Positions 29,720 through 39,239 are shown, numbered from the stretch's first letter. The stretch: 64,000 nt of DNA from Polynucleobacter sp. JS-Mosq-20-D10 (GCF_018687755.1 NZ_CP061305.1:805099-869098), one strand, 5' to 3'. Notes: generated by a model not told the origin, from the letters alone. Program-made: numbers and translations.

Positions 29720-30297
29720 ACTCTCGGATTCAAGATAATGCGCAGTTGACTCAGCTGTCGAAGTCTCCTAGCTTGCGTGATTTATTTACTCAGTTTTTAA
29801 TTATTGGTGCGGTCAGCTTTGGCGGGGGCATCATCGCCTACGAACGCATTCTCTTGGTCGAAAAGCGTCAGTGGCTCAGCACTGATGAGTTTATGGCGTA
29901 CTTAGCCATTAGTCAGACAATGCCGGGCTTAAATTCTGTGAACTTGGCGGTACTTACGGGTGATCATCTGCGCGGTGCTCTGGGTGCCTTCATCGCTACC
30001 TTGGGCTTAATATTGCCAGGCTCATTGCTTGTGCTTGGGTTTGGCATGATTTACGCCAGCGCAGCAGATCATCCTTCGATCAATCTCATCTTGGCCGGTA
30101 TTGCAGCAGCCGCTACCGGCTTGCTAGCGGCAATTACATACAAAATCGGAGATGCTCACTGGCGTCACGTGAAGTCCTTGGCCATTATTGTTTTCACATT
30201 TATATTGATGAGCATTTTCAAGCTTTCACTGCCATACGTGATCCTGATTATGGCGCCGATATCGATCTATCTGTATAGACCAGGTCAACCCCAATGA
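29716..30297 (+). CDS. Chromate transporter (ChrA) N-terminal half protein
   Basis: 193 residues, one CHR domain with about five to six membrane segments. The signature LFTQFLIIGAVSFGGGIIAYERI and the ISQTMPGLNSVNLAVLTGDHLRG segment are typical of ChrA halves. Short-chain chromate transporters occur as pairs of adjacent half-size genes that work together. GTG start overlaps the preceding stop, and its own stop overlaps the next start (ATGA). The family exports chromate in some bacteria; the substrate here is unproven. Confidence 0.85.
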   Translation: MNSRIQDNAQLTQLSKSPSLRDLFTQFLIIGAVSFGGGIIAYERILLVEKRQWLSTDEFMAYLAISQTMPGLNSVNLAVLTGDHLRGALGAFIATLGLILPGSLLVLGFGMIYASAADHPSINLILAGIAAAATGLLAAITYKIGDAHWRHVKSLAIIVFTFILMSIFKLSLPYVILIMAPISIYLYRPGQPQ

Positions 30298-30821
30298 GTC
30301 TATTGATTCACTTGGCTTGGACCTTTGCCTTACTGTCTGTTCTGGCGGTTGGTGGTGGCACTGCAGTGTTACCGGAGATGCAAACCATACTCGCACATCA
30401 GTTCGGCATAGACCATACCCAATTTGTCCATATTTACAGTATTGGCCAGTTAGCGCCTGGTCCTAATATGTTGATGGTCTTAGTTATTGGCTATCAAATT
30501 GCTGGGCTTATCGGTGCAGGCGTGGTCTTGCTGTCCTTCTTTTTACCTTCAAGCCTAATGTGCTTTTATATGGGAAGGCTCTGGAATCGTTTTGGAGAAA
30601 GTCCTTGGCGACGATCTATTCAAAATGCGCTTGAGCCCATTTCGATTGGCCTCATGTCATCCGGTGTTTATGCTGTTGCCAAGGCATCTGTGGTGAGTGG
30701 TATTACCTTGGCGCTTGCCCTAATCACTCTGTATCTGATACTCAGAACCAAGATTAACCCAGTCTTGGTTATTCTTGGCTCAGGGGGATTTGGTGCTTTA
30801 CTAATGGCCTATTTAAAATAG
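30294..30821 (+). CDS. Chromate transporter (ChrA) C-terminal half protein
   Basis: 175 residues, second CHR domain of the short-chain pair. AVGGGTAVLPEMQTILAH near the N-terminus and IGQLAPGPNMLMVLVIGYQIAG are the matching CHR motifs in the opposite-topology half. Translationally coupled with the preceding gene by a four-base overlap. It ends eight bases from the convergent TonB receptor. Confidence 0.85.
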   Translation: MSLLIHLAWTFALLSVLAVGGGTAVLPEMQTILAHQFGIDHTQFVHIYSIGQLAPGPNMLMVLVIGYQIAGLIGAGVVLLSFFLPSSLMCFYMGRLWNRFGESPWRRSIQNALEPISIGLMSSGVYAVAKASVVSGITLALALITLYLILRTKINPVLVILGSGGFGALLMAYLK

Positions 30822-30829
30822 GTAAAAGT

Positions 30830-32935
30830 TTAGAAGGTTCCTCTTAAGCCTAACATCAGACTTCTACCTGGTTGTGGGGCATACAGTCTCACAGCCATTG
30901 GAGTAGTGGCATACCGAATTTGCTCATTGAGTAAGTTCTTCAGATTCATATACACAGTCCAGTTCACATCCTTTACTTTTTCTGTATAAGAGATGCCAGC
31001 ATTTAATAAGTTGTAACTTGGAGCAGGGCCTTGATCCCAGTTTGCTAGCCGATTCTGCTGGTAGCTATAGATATAAGTTGCATTCGTCAGCCAACCATTT
31101 TTTTGGTGCGCTAATTCTGCTCCTAAGCGAGGCGCAGGCTGCAGGGGCAGATTGCCTCCCGCATCAAAAGTTCCCTGTGAAGCATCGCCAAACACTCGAC
31201 TACCTAAGCCGGGTTGATTCCAGTTGTAAGTAAGCTCACCCTCAATTCCCTTGATGGTCGCTGCAGCTTGCTGCGCAGTCACTACGTTAAAGCCATCACC
31301 TTGTTGCCCGCCATTGTTAATAGCGCTACCAGTGTAGTAACCATAAATATAGTTATTGAAACGGTTGGCATAAATGCTTGCCTTGCTTCTTAGTAATCCG
31401 CTGGTCTTCTGAATATTGAACTCCAAGTTATGTGAGGTCTCTTTGGTGAGGTTGGGGTTACCAATGTCAAAGGTGGCAGTGGATTCATGTGCACCATAAG
31501 AATAGAGTTCTTGAGCACTTGGCGCTCTTTGCGACACGGTATAAGCTACACCAGTTCCATACCCTTGCATGAAGTTCCATAAGCTACCTGCAGAGTAGGA
31601 CATGAGATTGAATTTGCGATTCTGCAGAGTAATATTGGGAGTAGTTCCGGTGGGGGTAGCTGTAGGCTGAGTCTCTAAAGCTGTACCCAAATTCGGATTC
31701 TGGGCAACATTGTTATATCGAAGCCCCAGGCTTCCTTGTAGAGAGTTCCATTTGCCTTCCTCAATCCAAAATAAGGCATTGGAGTTAGTTTTTGTGGGAG
31801 GAACAATGGCGTAACTATTTGTACCTACTTCCGTGGCGTTGAGAGAGGCAGCAGAGATCTGCGCTCCGAAGGTACCTTTCCATCCGACTATAGGATTGTG
31901 GGCCAGTTCTAGGCGTGCCTCATTGGCAATATTCTTCCAAACCGAAGCAGCTGCACCCACGTTATTAAATTCAGTATGGTTATAGTTCGAATTAGCTGCA
32001 CTCAATTTAAAAGAAGAAAACCCTGTAAATGGATCTCGAGTTTGATGCTGGATGTCATATCGATTCTGTGATTGGTTAATCGAGCCACCTTCAGGTGTCG
32101 GAATACCATAGTTATTATTTAAGCGCTCTACAGAAACTCCTGTATAGCCAGATTCACCTATATAAGAAACGCCAACGCCTAAATTGTTCTGGTTGCTAAA
32201 GCTATTTGGCAACTTGCCAGAGTAGTTATTGCCACCGTTTCCATCCGGTGGAACAGTCCACCCTCCCGCGGGCTCACCTTGCGATTGCGTTGAGTTCCCT
32301 GGTATGCGGTAATTATTGGCATTATTAATTGCGGTATCAACGTGCACGGCTATTGAGCCAAAAGCACCATCTACCTCTAAGGCTCCAGCTCTACCGTTGT
32401 TTACTGTCTCGTAGCTAGTGTTGACGGCACCGGTTGGCCTATCAGGAAGGTTAGTTAAGATGCGATCATTGATCACGTTGACCAGTCCACCGCTAGATCC
32501 CGATCCATACAGTAGGGCGGCTGCACCACGCAAGATTTCTACTTGATGTGCATTTTGCATATTGTTTCCAACGGCATGATCTTGCGAGATGTTAGATACA
32601 TCGCCAACTGATAGACCATTTTGCAAAATTTGCACACGTGCACCTTCAAGACCTCGAATAACTGGTCGAGATGAGCCTGCGCCATATCCCGTCGCAGATA
32701 CGCCAAGCTCATTGACTAGTGTCGCGCCTAAGGTTGTACCCAATTTATTGAGTAGCTCATCACCTTGTAAAACCTTCGTTGGCGTCAGAATGCTCTGAGT
32801 AGCCTCTTGTGATCCCGTTGCAGTGATTTCTAAGTCTGGGACAGTTAATTGGGCGATGGTGACTGAGCTCAATAATCCAGAGATCAGAATAAAAATGAGT
32901 TTTTGCTTGCTCAAAAAAAGATGGGGGTGCTGCAT
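30830..32935 (-). CDS. TonB-dependent outer-membrane receptor (ZnuD-like)
   Basis: 701 residues: signal peptide ending about residue 28, a TonB-box-like stretch (LEITAT), a plug domain (SRPVIRGLEGARVQILQNG, GGLVNVI) and a 22-strand barrel ending in aromatic Phe. APSAQELYSYGAHESTATFDIGNPNL near the barrel C-terminal third resembles the ZnuD-type zinc receptor family. The start was moved to ATG 32935, which has GAAGG and a proper signal peptide; the open frame further upstream is not protein-like. A small exported protein lies directly upstream, as is common for these receptors. Substrate assignment is tentative. Confidence 0.85.
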   Translation of the reverse strand: MQHPHLFLSKQKLIFILISGLLSSVTIAQLTVPDLEITATGSQEATQSILTPTKVLQGDELLNKLGTTLGATLVNELGVSATGYGAGSSRPVIRGLEGARVQILQNGLSVGDVSNISQDHAVGNNMQNAHQVEILRGAAALLYGSGSSGGLVNVINDRILTNLPDRPTGAVNTSYETVNNGRAGALEVDGAFGSIAVHVDTAINNANNYRIPGNSTQSQGEPAGGWTVPPDGNGGNNYSGKLPNSFSNQNNLGVGVSYIGESGYTGVSVERLNNNYGIPTPEGGSINQSQNRYDIQHQTRDPFTGFSSFKLSAANSNYNHTEFNNVGAAASVWKNIANEARLELAHNPIVGWKGTFGAQISAASLNATEVGTNSYAIVPPTKTNSNALFWIEEGKWNSLQGSLGLRYNNVAQNPNLGTALETQPTATPTGTTPNITLQNRKFNLMSYSAGSLWNFMQGYGTGVAYTVSQRAPSAQELYSYGAHESTATFDIGNPNLTKETSHNLEFNIQKTSGLLRSKASIYANRFNNYIYGYYTGSAINNGGQQGDGFNVVTAQQAAATIKGIEGELTYNWNQPGLGSRVFGDASQGTFDAGGNLPLQPAPRLGAELAHQKNGWLTNATYIYSYQQNRLANWDQGPAPSYNLLNAGISYTEKVKDVNWTVYMNLKNLLNEQIRYATTPMAVRLYAPQPGRSLMLGLRGTF

Positions 32936-33025
32936 AGTGAAGCCTTCATTCTGAAAAATGCACCTAATAAGGGTGATGCATTGAATCAATCGGTAGCCCA
33001 AGCATTCGCTTGGCACGATGATGAA

Positions 33026-33391
33026 TTACAGAATGAAGCTAGGCGGAGCTCTAGATTGATATAACCCAATTTGAATTCGGGCTAGTGAAGGGCTGTTTGA
33101 TACTAAGTAAGCTTCCTGAGAGAGGTTGCTGGTTAGCAAGAGATTGGATGTTGAGGCAACGAATCCAGCAAGTGTCAGCGCATCAAGCAAATGACAGCTA
33201 TCAAAGCTATGGCCAGGTGTAGTTGCTTGATCTGTGCAACTCAGTTCAATATTTTGATGGTGTATGCCGGAGTGAGCAATGCTGTGAGCAAAGCCAACCC
33301 AATGGGTGCCCAATAAGCTAGCAAGCAGAAAACTGAGGGCAAGGAAGCCCCTGAGTTGCTTTCTGAGTTTGCTTAAAAATGAGGCTTCCAT
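33026..33391 (-). CDS. Small exported protein, DUF2946-like
   Basis: 121 residues starting MEASFLSK. An N-terminal membrane or signal segment (about 14-34) is followed by several His residues (HSIAHSGIHH), a Cys pair (SCTDQ, DSCHLLD), a hydrophobic stretch and a C-terminal SRAPPSF. Short exported proteins with such His/Cys content and an R-[AG]-PP ending (DUF2946-like) are often found beside TonB receptors for metals. The frame continues upstream through the tRNA-Pro gene, but that part is an artefact. Role unproven; possibly metal handling. Confidence 0.65.
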   Translation of the reverse strand: MEASFLSKLRKQLRGFLALSFLLASLLGTHWVGFAHSIAHSGIHHQNIELSCTDQATTPGHSFDSCHLLDALTLAGFVASTSNLLLTSNLSQEAYLVSNSPSLARIQIGLYQSRAPPSFIL

Positions 33392-33451
33392 GCCCCGAAT
33401 CTTACAGTATTTGCCCCTGTAGGGCATCTCGGTGTAGAATATCGATTCCGT

Positions 33452-33528
33452 CGGAGTGTAGCGCAGCCTGGTAGCGCACCTGCTTTGGGAGCAGGGGGTC
33501 CAAGGTTCGAATCCTTGTACTCCGACCA
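33452..33528 (+). tRNA. tRNA-Pro(UGG)
   Basis: Cloverleaf of 77 nt including an encoded CCA. The acceptor stem CGGAGTG pairs with TACTCCG (one G-T), the anticodon loop TTTGGGA carries TGG, and the T-loop is GGTTCGAATCC. Confidence 0.97.
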
Positions 33529-33563
33529 CTTTCCCTTATTGTTCTAGATATACCCAGCATATT

Positions 33564-33643
<80 letters not shown>

Positions 33644-33691
33644 TTCCTAGTAAAAACAATGACTTAGTTCAACCGCTGGGGTGCAAAAGTC

Positions 33692-33713
33692 CATTGCACA
33701 GTCATTGCACAGT
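33692..33713 (+). repeat. Tandem CATTGCACAGT repeat, candidate integrase arm sites
   Basis: Two exact, adjacent copies of CATTGCACAGT (33692-33702, 33703-33713) between attL and the integrase. The same motif recurs just inside the third att copy (59574), as expected for arm-type sites of a tyrosine integrase. Confidence 0.6.
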
Positions 33714-33763
33714 TTGATTGGTAGGCTGTACAATAAAGACTAGTTAAATTGCTGTTAAAACTA

Positions 33764-35146
33764 ATGTCTAAAAAAGCCCAAACAACCGTTGTGTTGCGCG
33801 AAAAAGAACTGTTCTTAGTTAGTAGAGCGGGCACTACCAGTTGGCAAATACATTACAAGGTTCAATCTCTAAATAAGTGGCTGCGTAAAAGCACAGGCAC
33901 TACTGATTTAAAACAAGCTAAACAGATTGCTGAAGATTTTGCTGCGGATACAAGAGCAGCAGAGCGCAGAGGCTTTCCTGTAGTGAGCAAAAAGTTCAAA
34001 GCAGTCGCTGAAGTAGTCAGTGCAAAATTCAAAGAGCAAATCAAGCACGGCACCGGCAAGAAGAAGTTTGCCGACTATTACAGAGCAATTGATCAATACC
34101 TGATTCCATTTTTTGGTAATTTCAATGTAGATCGGATTACACCTGCAGTACTCAATGAATTTGATATTTGGCGCTATGAGCGCATTGGCCGTCGCCTAAA
34201 GCAAAGTACTCAAAATACCCACAACCTAGCTCTTAACACTGTTTTTGATCACGCCATTGAGAGTGGTTATATGACTGAGTTCTTGCGTCCCAAATACAAG
34301 AACACTGGTGAGGCAGGCGAGGCTAGAGGCTTTTTTACTCACGATGAATTAATCGCCCTGCAGCAGCACCTTCAAAAGTGGACAACTGAAGGGAGAAGCC
34401 AGGCTACTCGAGATCTACGTGAACTACTGTGTTTGTTTGTAGCATTTGTGGCTAGTACGGGCGTGCGTCCTGGTACAGAGACTAAAGAGCTACAGTGGCG
34501 CCATATTGAGTTTTTGGAAAAAGACCATTCCAGACTGATTCACATTCATTTGCCACAGGGCAAAACAGGTGCTCGCAAGATCATTGCTCGTCATGAGCTT
34601 TGGCCTGTTTTAGAAAAACTCAGAGAGCTTCAACCCGCATTTGCCAAGCTCACACTTGATCAGTTAATTGAATCGAAAAGCAGCGAGTATGTTTTCAGAA
34701 TGCGCAGTGGCGAGCGCCCCTATAGCTTTGTTAACGTCTTTGGGGATGGCATTAGAGCTGCAGGCATGCTGACTAACGGTAAAGATACCCAAGAGCGCAG
34801 CTTATATAGCCTGCGTCACTACTACGCTACACAGCGCATCCTAGAGGGCTATACCTATGAGGAGTTGGAGGCGCAAATGGGAACCAGCGCTGAAATGCTG
34901 CAAAAGCATTACAACCATTTAAGTGTCTTGATGATTGCTGATAAGTTGGCGGGTAAGACGCCTAGTAGTAAAGAAGGGGGCACTCAAGATGCTGAGATAT
35001 TAAAGTATATGAATCCAGCTAAGGCCAATATGATGGGCCTCATCGCTTTGACAACGGGTATCCATATTCCATTGCAAGAGCAAAATCCATCAGCCGCCAA
35101 AGAGCTTGCACAAGAGCTCTTAACCAATAGCAAGCGTAAAGTTTAA
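33764..35146 (+). CDS. Tyrosine recombinase, island integrase
   Basis: 460 residues. An N-terminal arm-binding-like domain, a SAM-like core-binding domain (about 80-185) and the catalytic domain with Arg235 in STGVRPGTE, Lys in the QGKTGARK hairpin, LRHYYAT (Arg351, His352) and the nucleophile Tyr383 in KHYNHL. It sits immediately inside attL, the usual place for an integrase that uses a tRNA 3' end. ATG 33764 was chosen; a TTG fifteen bases earlier is in frame. It is the best candidate for having inserted the accessory DNA at tRNA-Arg. Confidence 0.9.
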   Translation: MSKKAQTTVVLREKELFLVSRAGTTSWQIHYKVQSLNKWLRKSTGTTDLKQAKQIAEDFAADTRAAERRGFPVVSKKFKAVAEVVSAKFKEQIKHGTGKKKFADYYRAIDQYLIPFFGNFNVDRITPAVLNEFDIWRYERIGRRLKQSTQNTHNLALNTVFDHAIESGYMTEFLRPKYKNTGEAGEARGFFTHDELIALQQHLQKWTTEGRSQATRDLRELLCLFVAFVASTGVRPGTETKELQWRHIEFLEKDHSRLIHIHLPQGKTGARKIIARHELWPVLEKLRELQPAFAKLTLDQLIESKSSEYVFRMRSGERPYSFVNVFGDGIRAAGMLTNGKDTQERSLYSLRHYYATQRILEGYTYEELEAQMGTSAEMLQKHYNHLSVLMIADKLAGKTPSSKEGGTQDAEILKYMNPAKANMMGLIALTTGIHIPLQEQNPSAAKELAQELLTNSKRKV

Positions 35147-35150
35147 GCTT

Positions 35151-35651
35151 ATGAATAAAAAGCATTCATCCCACACGACCATGCTGCCAGTCACTGCCTT
35201 TTTTGTTCGTAAAGCAGAAGCCGCTCTAGCTAAGGCCGCTAATCGAGTGGCTGATTTACATTTTTTTGAGCAGGTCTTGGCAAGACTAAAGTCTGGTGAA
35301 GATTTGAGTCCAGAGCTAGCAGCATTTAAAAAGGTAGATAAAAAAGCAGCTATTGAATCAACCAAGACATTGATAAAACGGTGCAAGGATGATTTAACCA
35401 AAGGCTATTGGGATATTAAGAGTAAAAAGATCACCCTCAAAGTCAAAGCAGAGTTTATTAAGGATGAATTAGTACCACGCTATACCGCGCAATATAGGGT
35501 AGCAATTAAGAGTGGGGAAGTAGTGATTCAAGTAGAGACTGCTGGAGTAACAGTTGAGGTTCACACAAATAGTAAAAAATGCAAAGCCTCTATAGTAGAG
35601 CGGGTTCAAGATCAGGTGATGAAAGAACTAGTTCTGGCAGGTATGCGATAG
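35151..35651 (+). CDS. Hypothetical protein downstream of integrase
   Basis: 166 residues, no family recognised. Ala/Lys-rich and largely helical in its first 110 residues (KAEAALAKAANRVADLHFFEQVL), with a more strand-like C-terminal part rich in Val. No signal peptide or membrane segment. It begins five bases after the integrase stop codon, so the two are probably co-transcribed. It might be an accessory of the element, but nothing in the sequence says what it does. Confidence 0.55.
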   Translation: MNKKHSSHTTMLPVTAFFVRKAEAALAKAANRVADLHFFEQVLARLKSGEDLSPELAAFKKVDKKAAIESTKTLIKRCKDDLTKGYWDIKSKKITLKVKAEFIKDELVPRYTAQYRVAIKSGEVVIQVETAGVTVEVHTNSKKCKASIVERVQDQVMKELVLAGMR

Positions 35652-36005
35652 TTAAAGTGGTCTTAGGATTTAGCGCTCTCATAACCAGAGAACCTAGACT
35701 CGACCTAAAAGTCACAAAAAGAAGGCTTTTGAGACTAAAGGTGAGGTTTGGAGTTCTGAGCGTTACTTAAAGTAACGCTGGGCATGCTAAAAAGTGTGTA
35801 GGCAAACTCCACACACATTACACATTAATTTTCACGGCATTATAGGTCAGCCATCATCAACTCCCCGTAAATTAATCCATTTTGAGGTTTGACGCTCGCA
35901 TTGTCTTAACGGTCGATTAAATGAGATGGGTATAAAGCCAAGCTCAGCAATTCATAGTGGTTAAGAGGATAATAAAAAAGTACATCAAAAATAAGGGGCA
36001 ATAGG
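35652..36005. other. Intergenic region before the bd oxidase genes
   Basis: No credible ORF. It holds the palindrome at 35759-35779 and a GTGTG/CACAC inverted repeat near 35797-35819. The last 60 bases are A-rich with a ribosome site (AAGGGG) for the oxidase subunit I gene. No convincing FNR or ArcA site was found by eye. Confidence 0.5.
35759..35779. repeat. Palindrome AGCGTTACTT-A-AAGTAACGCT
   Basis: Ten-bp perfect arms around one base. Its core GTTACTT-W-AAGTAAC recurs at 52570-52584 in the second unit. It may terminate the integrase transcript or be an operator. Confidence 0.55.
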
Positions 36006-37367
36006 ATGTTGGACACACTTATTATGAGCAGAATCCAGTTTGGTGCAAATATTTCCTTCCATATTTTGTTCCCGACTATTTCGATTGCCTTAGGCTGGTT
36101 CCTTTTCTACTTCAAGATTAAACACAACAGGACTAGGTTAGATTGCTGGAAAGAGGCATATCAGTTCTGGATCAAAGTCTTTGCCTTAACATTTGCTTTA
36201 GGTGTCGTGAGTGGTATCACGATGAGCTTTCAGTTTGGAACAAACTGGCCTGGGTACATGGAAACCGTTGGCAATATTGCCGGTCCATTATTGGCCTATG
36301 AAGTCCTAACAGCCTTTTTCCTTGAGGCAACTTTCTTAGGCGTCATGCTATTTGGTGCAAAGCGTGTTTCGCAAAGAGTGCATACATTAGCTACTTTTTT
36401 GGTGGCTTTTGGGACGAGCCTTTCAGCCTTTTGGATTATTGCTTTAAATTCATGGATGCAAACTCCGCAGGGTTTTACCATGATTGATGGCAGAGCGCAT
36501 GCCGTTGATTGGATAGCCATCATCTTTAATCCATCGATGCCTTATCGCCTGGGGCACATGATGTTAGCTTCATTTTTAACAGTATCGTTTTTCTTAGCCG
36601 GTATTTCTGCTTACCGCTACCTTCGTAATAGCCGCTCGGAAGCAAATTTGATGGTGATGAAAATGGCGCTCACTGCTGCCATGGTTTTAACGCCTATTCA
36701 AATTATGCTTGGAGATCTACATGGTCTAAATACGCTTCATCATCAACCTGCAAAGCTAGCCGCTATGGAGGGAATTTGGAATGGCGGCACTGGTGTGCCT
36801 GCAGTAATCTTTGGGATACCCAATAAACAAACTCGTACTAACGACTATGAGATCAGCATTCCTAAGTTGGCGTCTTTTTACTTAACCCATAGTTGGGATG
36901 GTGAGGTCAAGGGATTAAATGATTTCGGAGATAAGATTCCGCCTGTTGCCCCTGTATTTTTTGCTTTTAGAGTGATGGTTGGCGTTGGTATCTTAATGCT
37001 CTTATTTTCATGGTTGGGACGTTGGCAGATGCGTCAAAATCGGCCTCTACCAAAGTTGTTGGCCAAAGGTTTAGTGCTGATGACCTTTTCAGGCTGGGTT
37101 GCCGTGTTGGCTGGTTGGTATGTAACCGAAATTGGGCGACAACCTTATTTGGTAACTGGAGTGCTGACCACTGCACAAGCTGCAACCACTTTGCCAACAA
37201 GCATGGTCTTTTCTACTCTTTTTGCATACTTAACTCTATATGTGGGTTTGCTAGCTGCTTACATTTGGGTGGTCTTCTATCTGGCTCGCCAGGCTGACGA
37301 TAAAGAAAGTCCCAAAACTCAAGTTGAAAAGCAATCTGAAACTTCGTGGAGTCTTTTTAGGACTTAA
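36006..37367 (+). CDS. Cytochrome bd-type (cyanide-insensitive-like) quinol oxidase subunit I
   Basis: 453-residue haem-bearing subunit of a terminal oxidase that reduces oxygen with quinol. Nine or so membrane segments; haem ligand His19 in ISFHILFPT; the Lys/Glu pair in HHQPAKLAAMEG at the start of the Q-loop; and the IGRQPYLV motif. The Q-loop lacks the long insertion of E. coli CydA, as in the CIO group. Such oxidases tolerate sulfide and cyanide, which suits the sulfide-oxidation genes of the same island. Subunit II follows three bases downstream. Confidence 0.9.
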   Translation: MLDTLIMSRIQFGANISFHILFPTISIALGWFLFYFKIKHNRTRLDCWKEAYQFWIKVFALTFALGVVSGITMSFQFGTNWPGYMETVGNIAGPLLAYEVLTAFFLEATFLGVMLFGAKRVSQRVHTLATFLVAFGTSLSAFWIIALNSWMQTPQGFTMIDGRAHAVDWIAIIFNPSMPYRLGHMMLASFLTVSFFLAGISAYRYLRNSRSEANLMVMKMALTAAMVLTPIQIMLGDLHGLNTLHHQPAKLAAMEGIWNGGTGVPAVIFGIPNKQTRTNDYEISIPKLASFYLTHSWDGEVKGLNDFGDKIPPVAPVFFAFRVMVGVGILMLLFSWLGRWQMRQNRPLPKLLAKGLVLMTFSGWVAVLAGWYVTEIGRQPYLVTGVLTTAQAATTLPTSMVFSTLFAYLTLYVGLLAAYIWVVFYLARQADDKESPKTQVEKQSETSWSLFRT

Positions 37368-37370
37368 GCT

Positions 37371-38387
37371 ATGACCTCAATTGACTATACCCAAGCAACT
37401 GTCTGGCTCCCGCTATTTTTCTTTGTTGCCATGGGATTTGCCATGCTGTCTTACGTGGTTCTGGACGGTTACGACTTAGGAATTGGAATGCTGCTCAATC
37501 GTGCAACAGACCATGATAAAGACATGATGATTGCATCGATTGGCCCTTTTTGGGATGCCAATGAAACGTGGATTGTTTTAGGTGTTGGCCTATTACTCGT
37601 TGCGTTTCCACTGGCTCATGGGCCGATACTGACTGAGCTCTACTTACCTGTAGCAGCCATGTTGATGGGATTAATTTTGCGAGGTGTGTCATTTGACTTT
37701 AGAGTCAAGGTCAATATTGAGCAAAAGCCACTTTGGAACTTATTGTTTTACATCGGCAGTTTGATTGCTTCAGTCTCTCAGGGCATCATGATCGGCCGCC
37801 TGATCGTGGGGTTTGATTCGGGAATTTTGGGCTGGGTTTTTTCACTGCTAGTTGGGATATGTTTACCAGCCGGTTACGTGCTGCTTGGATCAACATGGCT
37901 GATCTTAAAAACAGAAGGACAGCTTCAGCAGCAATCATTTCGATGGGCTAAAACCAGTTTATGGCTCACCGGATTTGGTATTGCATTAGTCTCGGCTGCC
38001 ACGCCATACTTTAGCCCTGAAATCATGAACAAATGGTTTGCTTGGCCACAAATTCTTTGGCTCTCACCGGTACCACTCGCAACCGCTATTTTGTTCCTGC
38101 TTACAAATCACTGCATCCAATCCTTAGAGCGGGGTGCTAGTAAGCGGGAGTGGTTACCATTTGCCTGTGTTGTTGCGATTTTTTGGCTGGCATTTTTTGG
38201 CATTGCTTATAGTATTTTTCCATATGTCATTATTGGAAAAATGACCCTCTGGCAAGCTGCTGCGGCTACCGAATCTCTATGGGTAATTTTTTGGGGTGCA
38301 ATTATCGTGCTCCCAGCCATTTTGGGATATACGCTTTTTTCATATCGGATATTTAAGGGTAAAGCTAGTGCGCTCACTTATTATTAG
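37371..38387 (+). CDS. Cytochrome bd-type quinol oxidase subunit II
   Basis: 338 residues with eight or nine membrane segments. The N-terminal motif YVVLDGYDLGIGMLL and the GPFWDANETWIVLGVGLLLVAFP segment are characteristic of CydB/CioB. It directly follows subunit I. No short CydX-like gene is visible after it. Confidence 0.9.
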   Translation: MTSIDYTQATVWLPLFFFVAMGFAMLSYVVLDGYDLGIGMLLNRATDHDKDMMIASIGPFWDANETWIVLGVGLLLVAFPLAHGPILTELYLPVAAMLMGLILRGVSFDFRVKVNIEQKPLWNLLFYIGSLIASVSQGIMIGRLIVGFDSGILGWVFSLLVGICLPAGYVLLGSTWLILKTEGQLQQQSFRWAKTSLWLTGFGIALVSAATPYFSPEIMNKWFAWPQILWLSPVPLATAILFLLTNHCIQSLERGASKREWLPFACVVAIFWLAFFGIAYSIFPYVIIGKMTLWQAAAATESLWVIFWGAIIVLPAILGYTLFSYRIFKGKASALTYY

Positions 38388-38428
38388 GCTTGTTTCCCTC
38401 GCTTATTATTCACTTTGTATATGATCTC

Positions 38429-38444
38429 ATGCGTATATACGCAT
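38429..38444. promoter_or_regulatory. 16-bp palindrome ATGCGTATATACGCAT, site 1
   Basis: Perfect palindrome 41 bases before the Crp/Fnr-type gene. Variants occur at 39714, 45439 and 52458, all inside the inserted DNA. Candidate operator of an island regulator. Confidence 0.6.
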
Positions 38445-38484
38445 ATATTCATAAAACTGTATAAAGTAATTTGAAGATAACGTC

Positions 38485-39204
38485 ATGATGAAGCCGGTAG
38501 ACATCAAGATTGCGTGGCAAGGTCAGAGCGACTGTGGGTCATGCTCTATCAGAAACTCTGCTTTATTTGCAGAGTTAAACGAGGAAGACTTTTCGAAAAT
38601 ACATGCCCCAATTGACGATCTAAAGTATGAAGCTAATTCATTGATTTATTCCCAGAATGATTCAGCATCACATCTATACACTCTGCGGGAGGGTTATATA
38701 AAGTTGCTCCATCTCAATCCAGATGGTTCCACGAGGATTGTTCGCGTTGTGACTCCTGGTGATTTATTTGGTATGGAAGCTTTATTGGGTGATCTTTACT
38801 CTCACTCTGCGACAGCTCTAACCAATATTCGTCTTTGCAGAATTCCTAAAAATATTATTTCTACCCTTGGTGAGGAGTCCCCACGCCTTCATCGTCAAAT
38901 CGTTAAAAAATGGGGTGAGGCTTTATCGCAATCGGAGTCATGGTTCTCTGAGATTAATACCGGTAGGATCGAAGTTAGGCTTGCACGGTTTTTTCTGAAG
39001 CTAGCAAAGCCATCTGGTCATTCCGCAGTTGCGCCATTGTTTAAGCGCGAAGACATGGGATTGATGATGGATGTAAAGTTTGAAACCATTAGCAGGGCCT
39101 TAGCATCTATGTCAGAGCAAGGGCTCATATCAAATGTGACTAGGCTTACAGTCCAAGTCCCCAATATTGATGCACTTCGTACTTTTTCAGAGCGCGGCCT
39201 TTAA
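38485..39204 (+). CDS. Crp/Fnr-family transcriptional regulator
   Basis: 239 residues: an N-terminal CGSCSIRNS segment (Cys17, Cys20), a cyclic-nucleotide-binding-like barrel and a C-terminal winged helix with recognition helix KFETISRALASM that fits the E--SR pattern of FNR. A further Cys118 is present, but the third N-terminal cysteine of E. coli FNR is missing, so an oxygen-labile [4Fe-4S] cluster is uncertain. It probably controls the bd oxidase or the sulfide genes around it. A palindrome lies just upstream. Confidence 0.85.
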   Translation: MMKPVDIKIAWQGQSDCGSCSIRNSALFAELNEEDFSKIHAPIDDLKYEANSLIYSQNDSASHLYTLREGYIKLLHLNPDGSTRIVRVVTPGDLFGMEALLGDLYSHSATALTNIRLCRIPKNIISTLGEESPRLHRQIVKKWGEALSQSESWFSEINTGRIEVRLARFFLKLAKPSGHSAVAPLFKREDMGLMMDVKFETISRALASMSEQGLISNVTRLTVQVPNIDALRTFSERGL

Positions 39205-39219
39205 TTTTTGTGAAAAAGA

Positions 39220-39239
39220 AAGGCTGCCGAAGCAGCCTT
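39220..39239. terminator. Bidirectional terminator between regulator and HiPIP genes
   Basis: Eight-bp stem AAGGCTGC/GCAGCCTT with loop CGAA. On the minus strand it is followed by a T-rich run, so it probably ends the HiPIP transcript. Confidence 0.7.

Noticed and set aside
33402..33529. N-terminal extension of the DUF2946-like gene across tRNA-Pro
   Set aside because: The extra 46 residues are encoded by the tRNA-Pro antisense strand; ATG 33391 gives a proper exported protein.
38485..39204. Calling the regulator a true oxygen-sensing FNR
   Set aside because: One of the three N-terminal cluster cysteines of FNR is missing, so cluster binding is doubtful.
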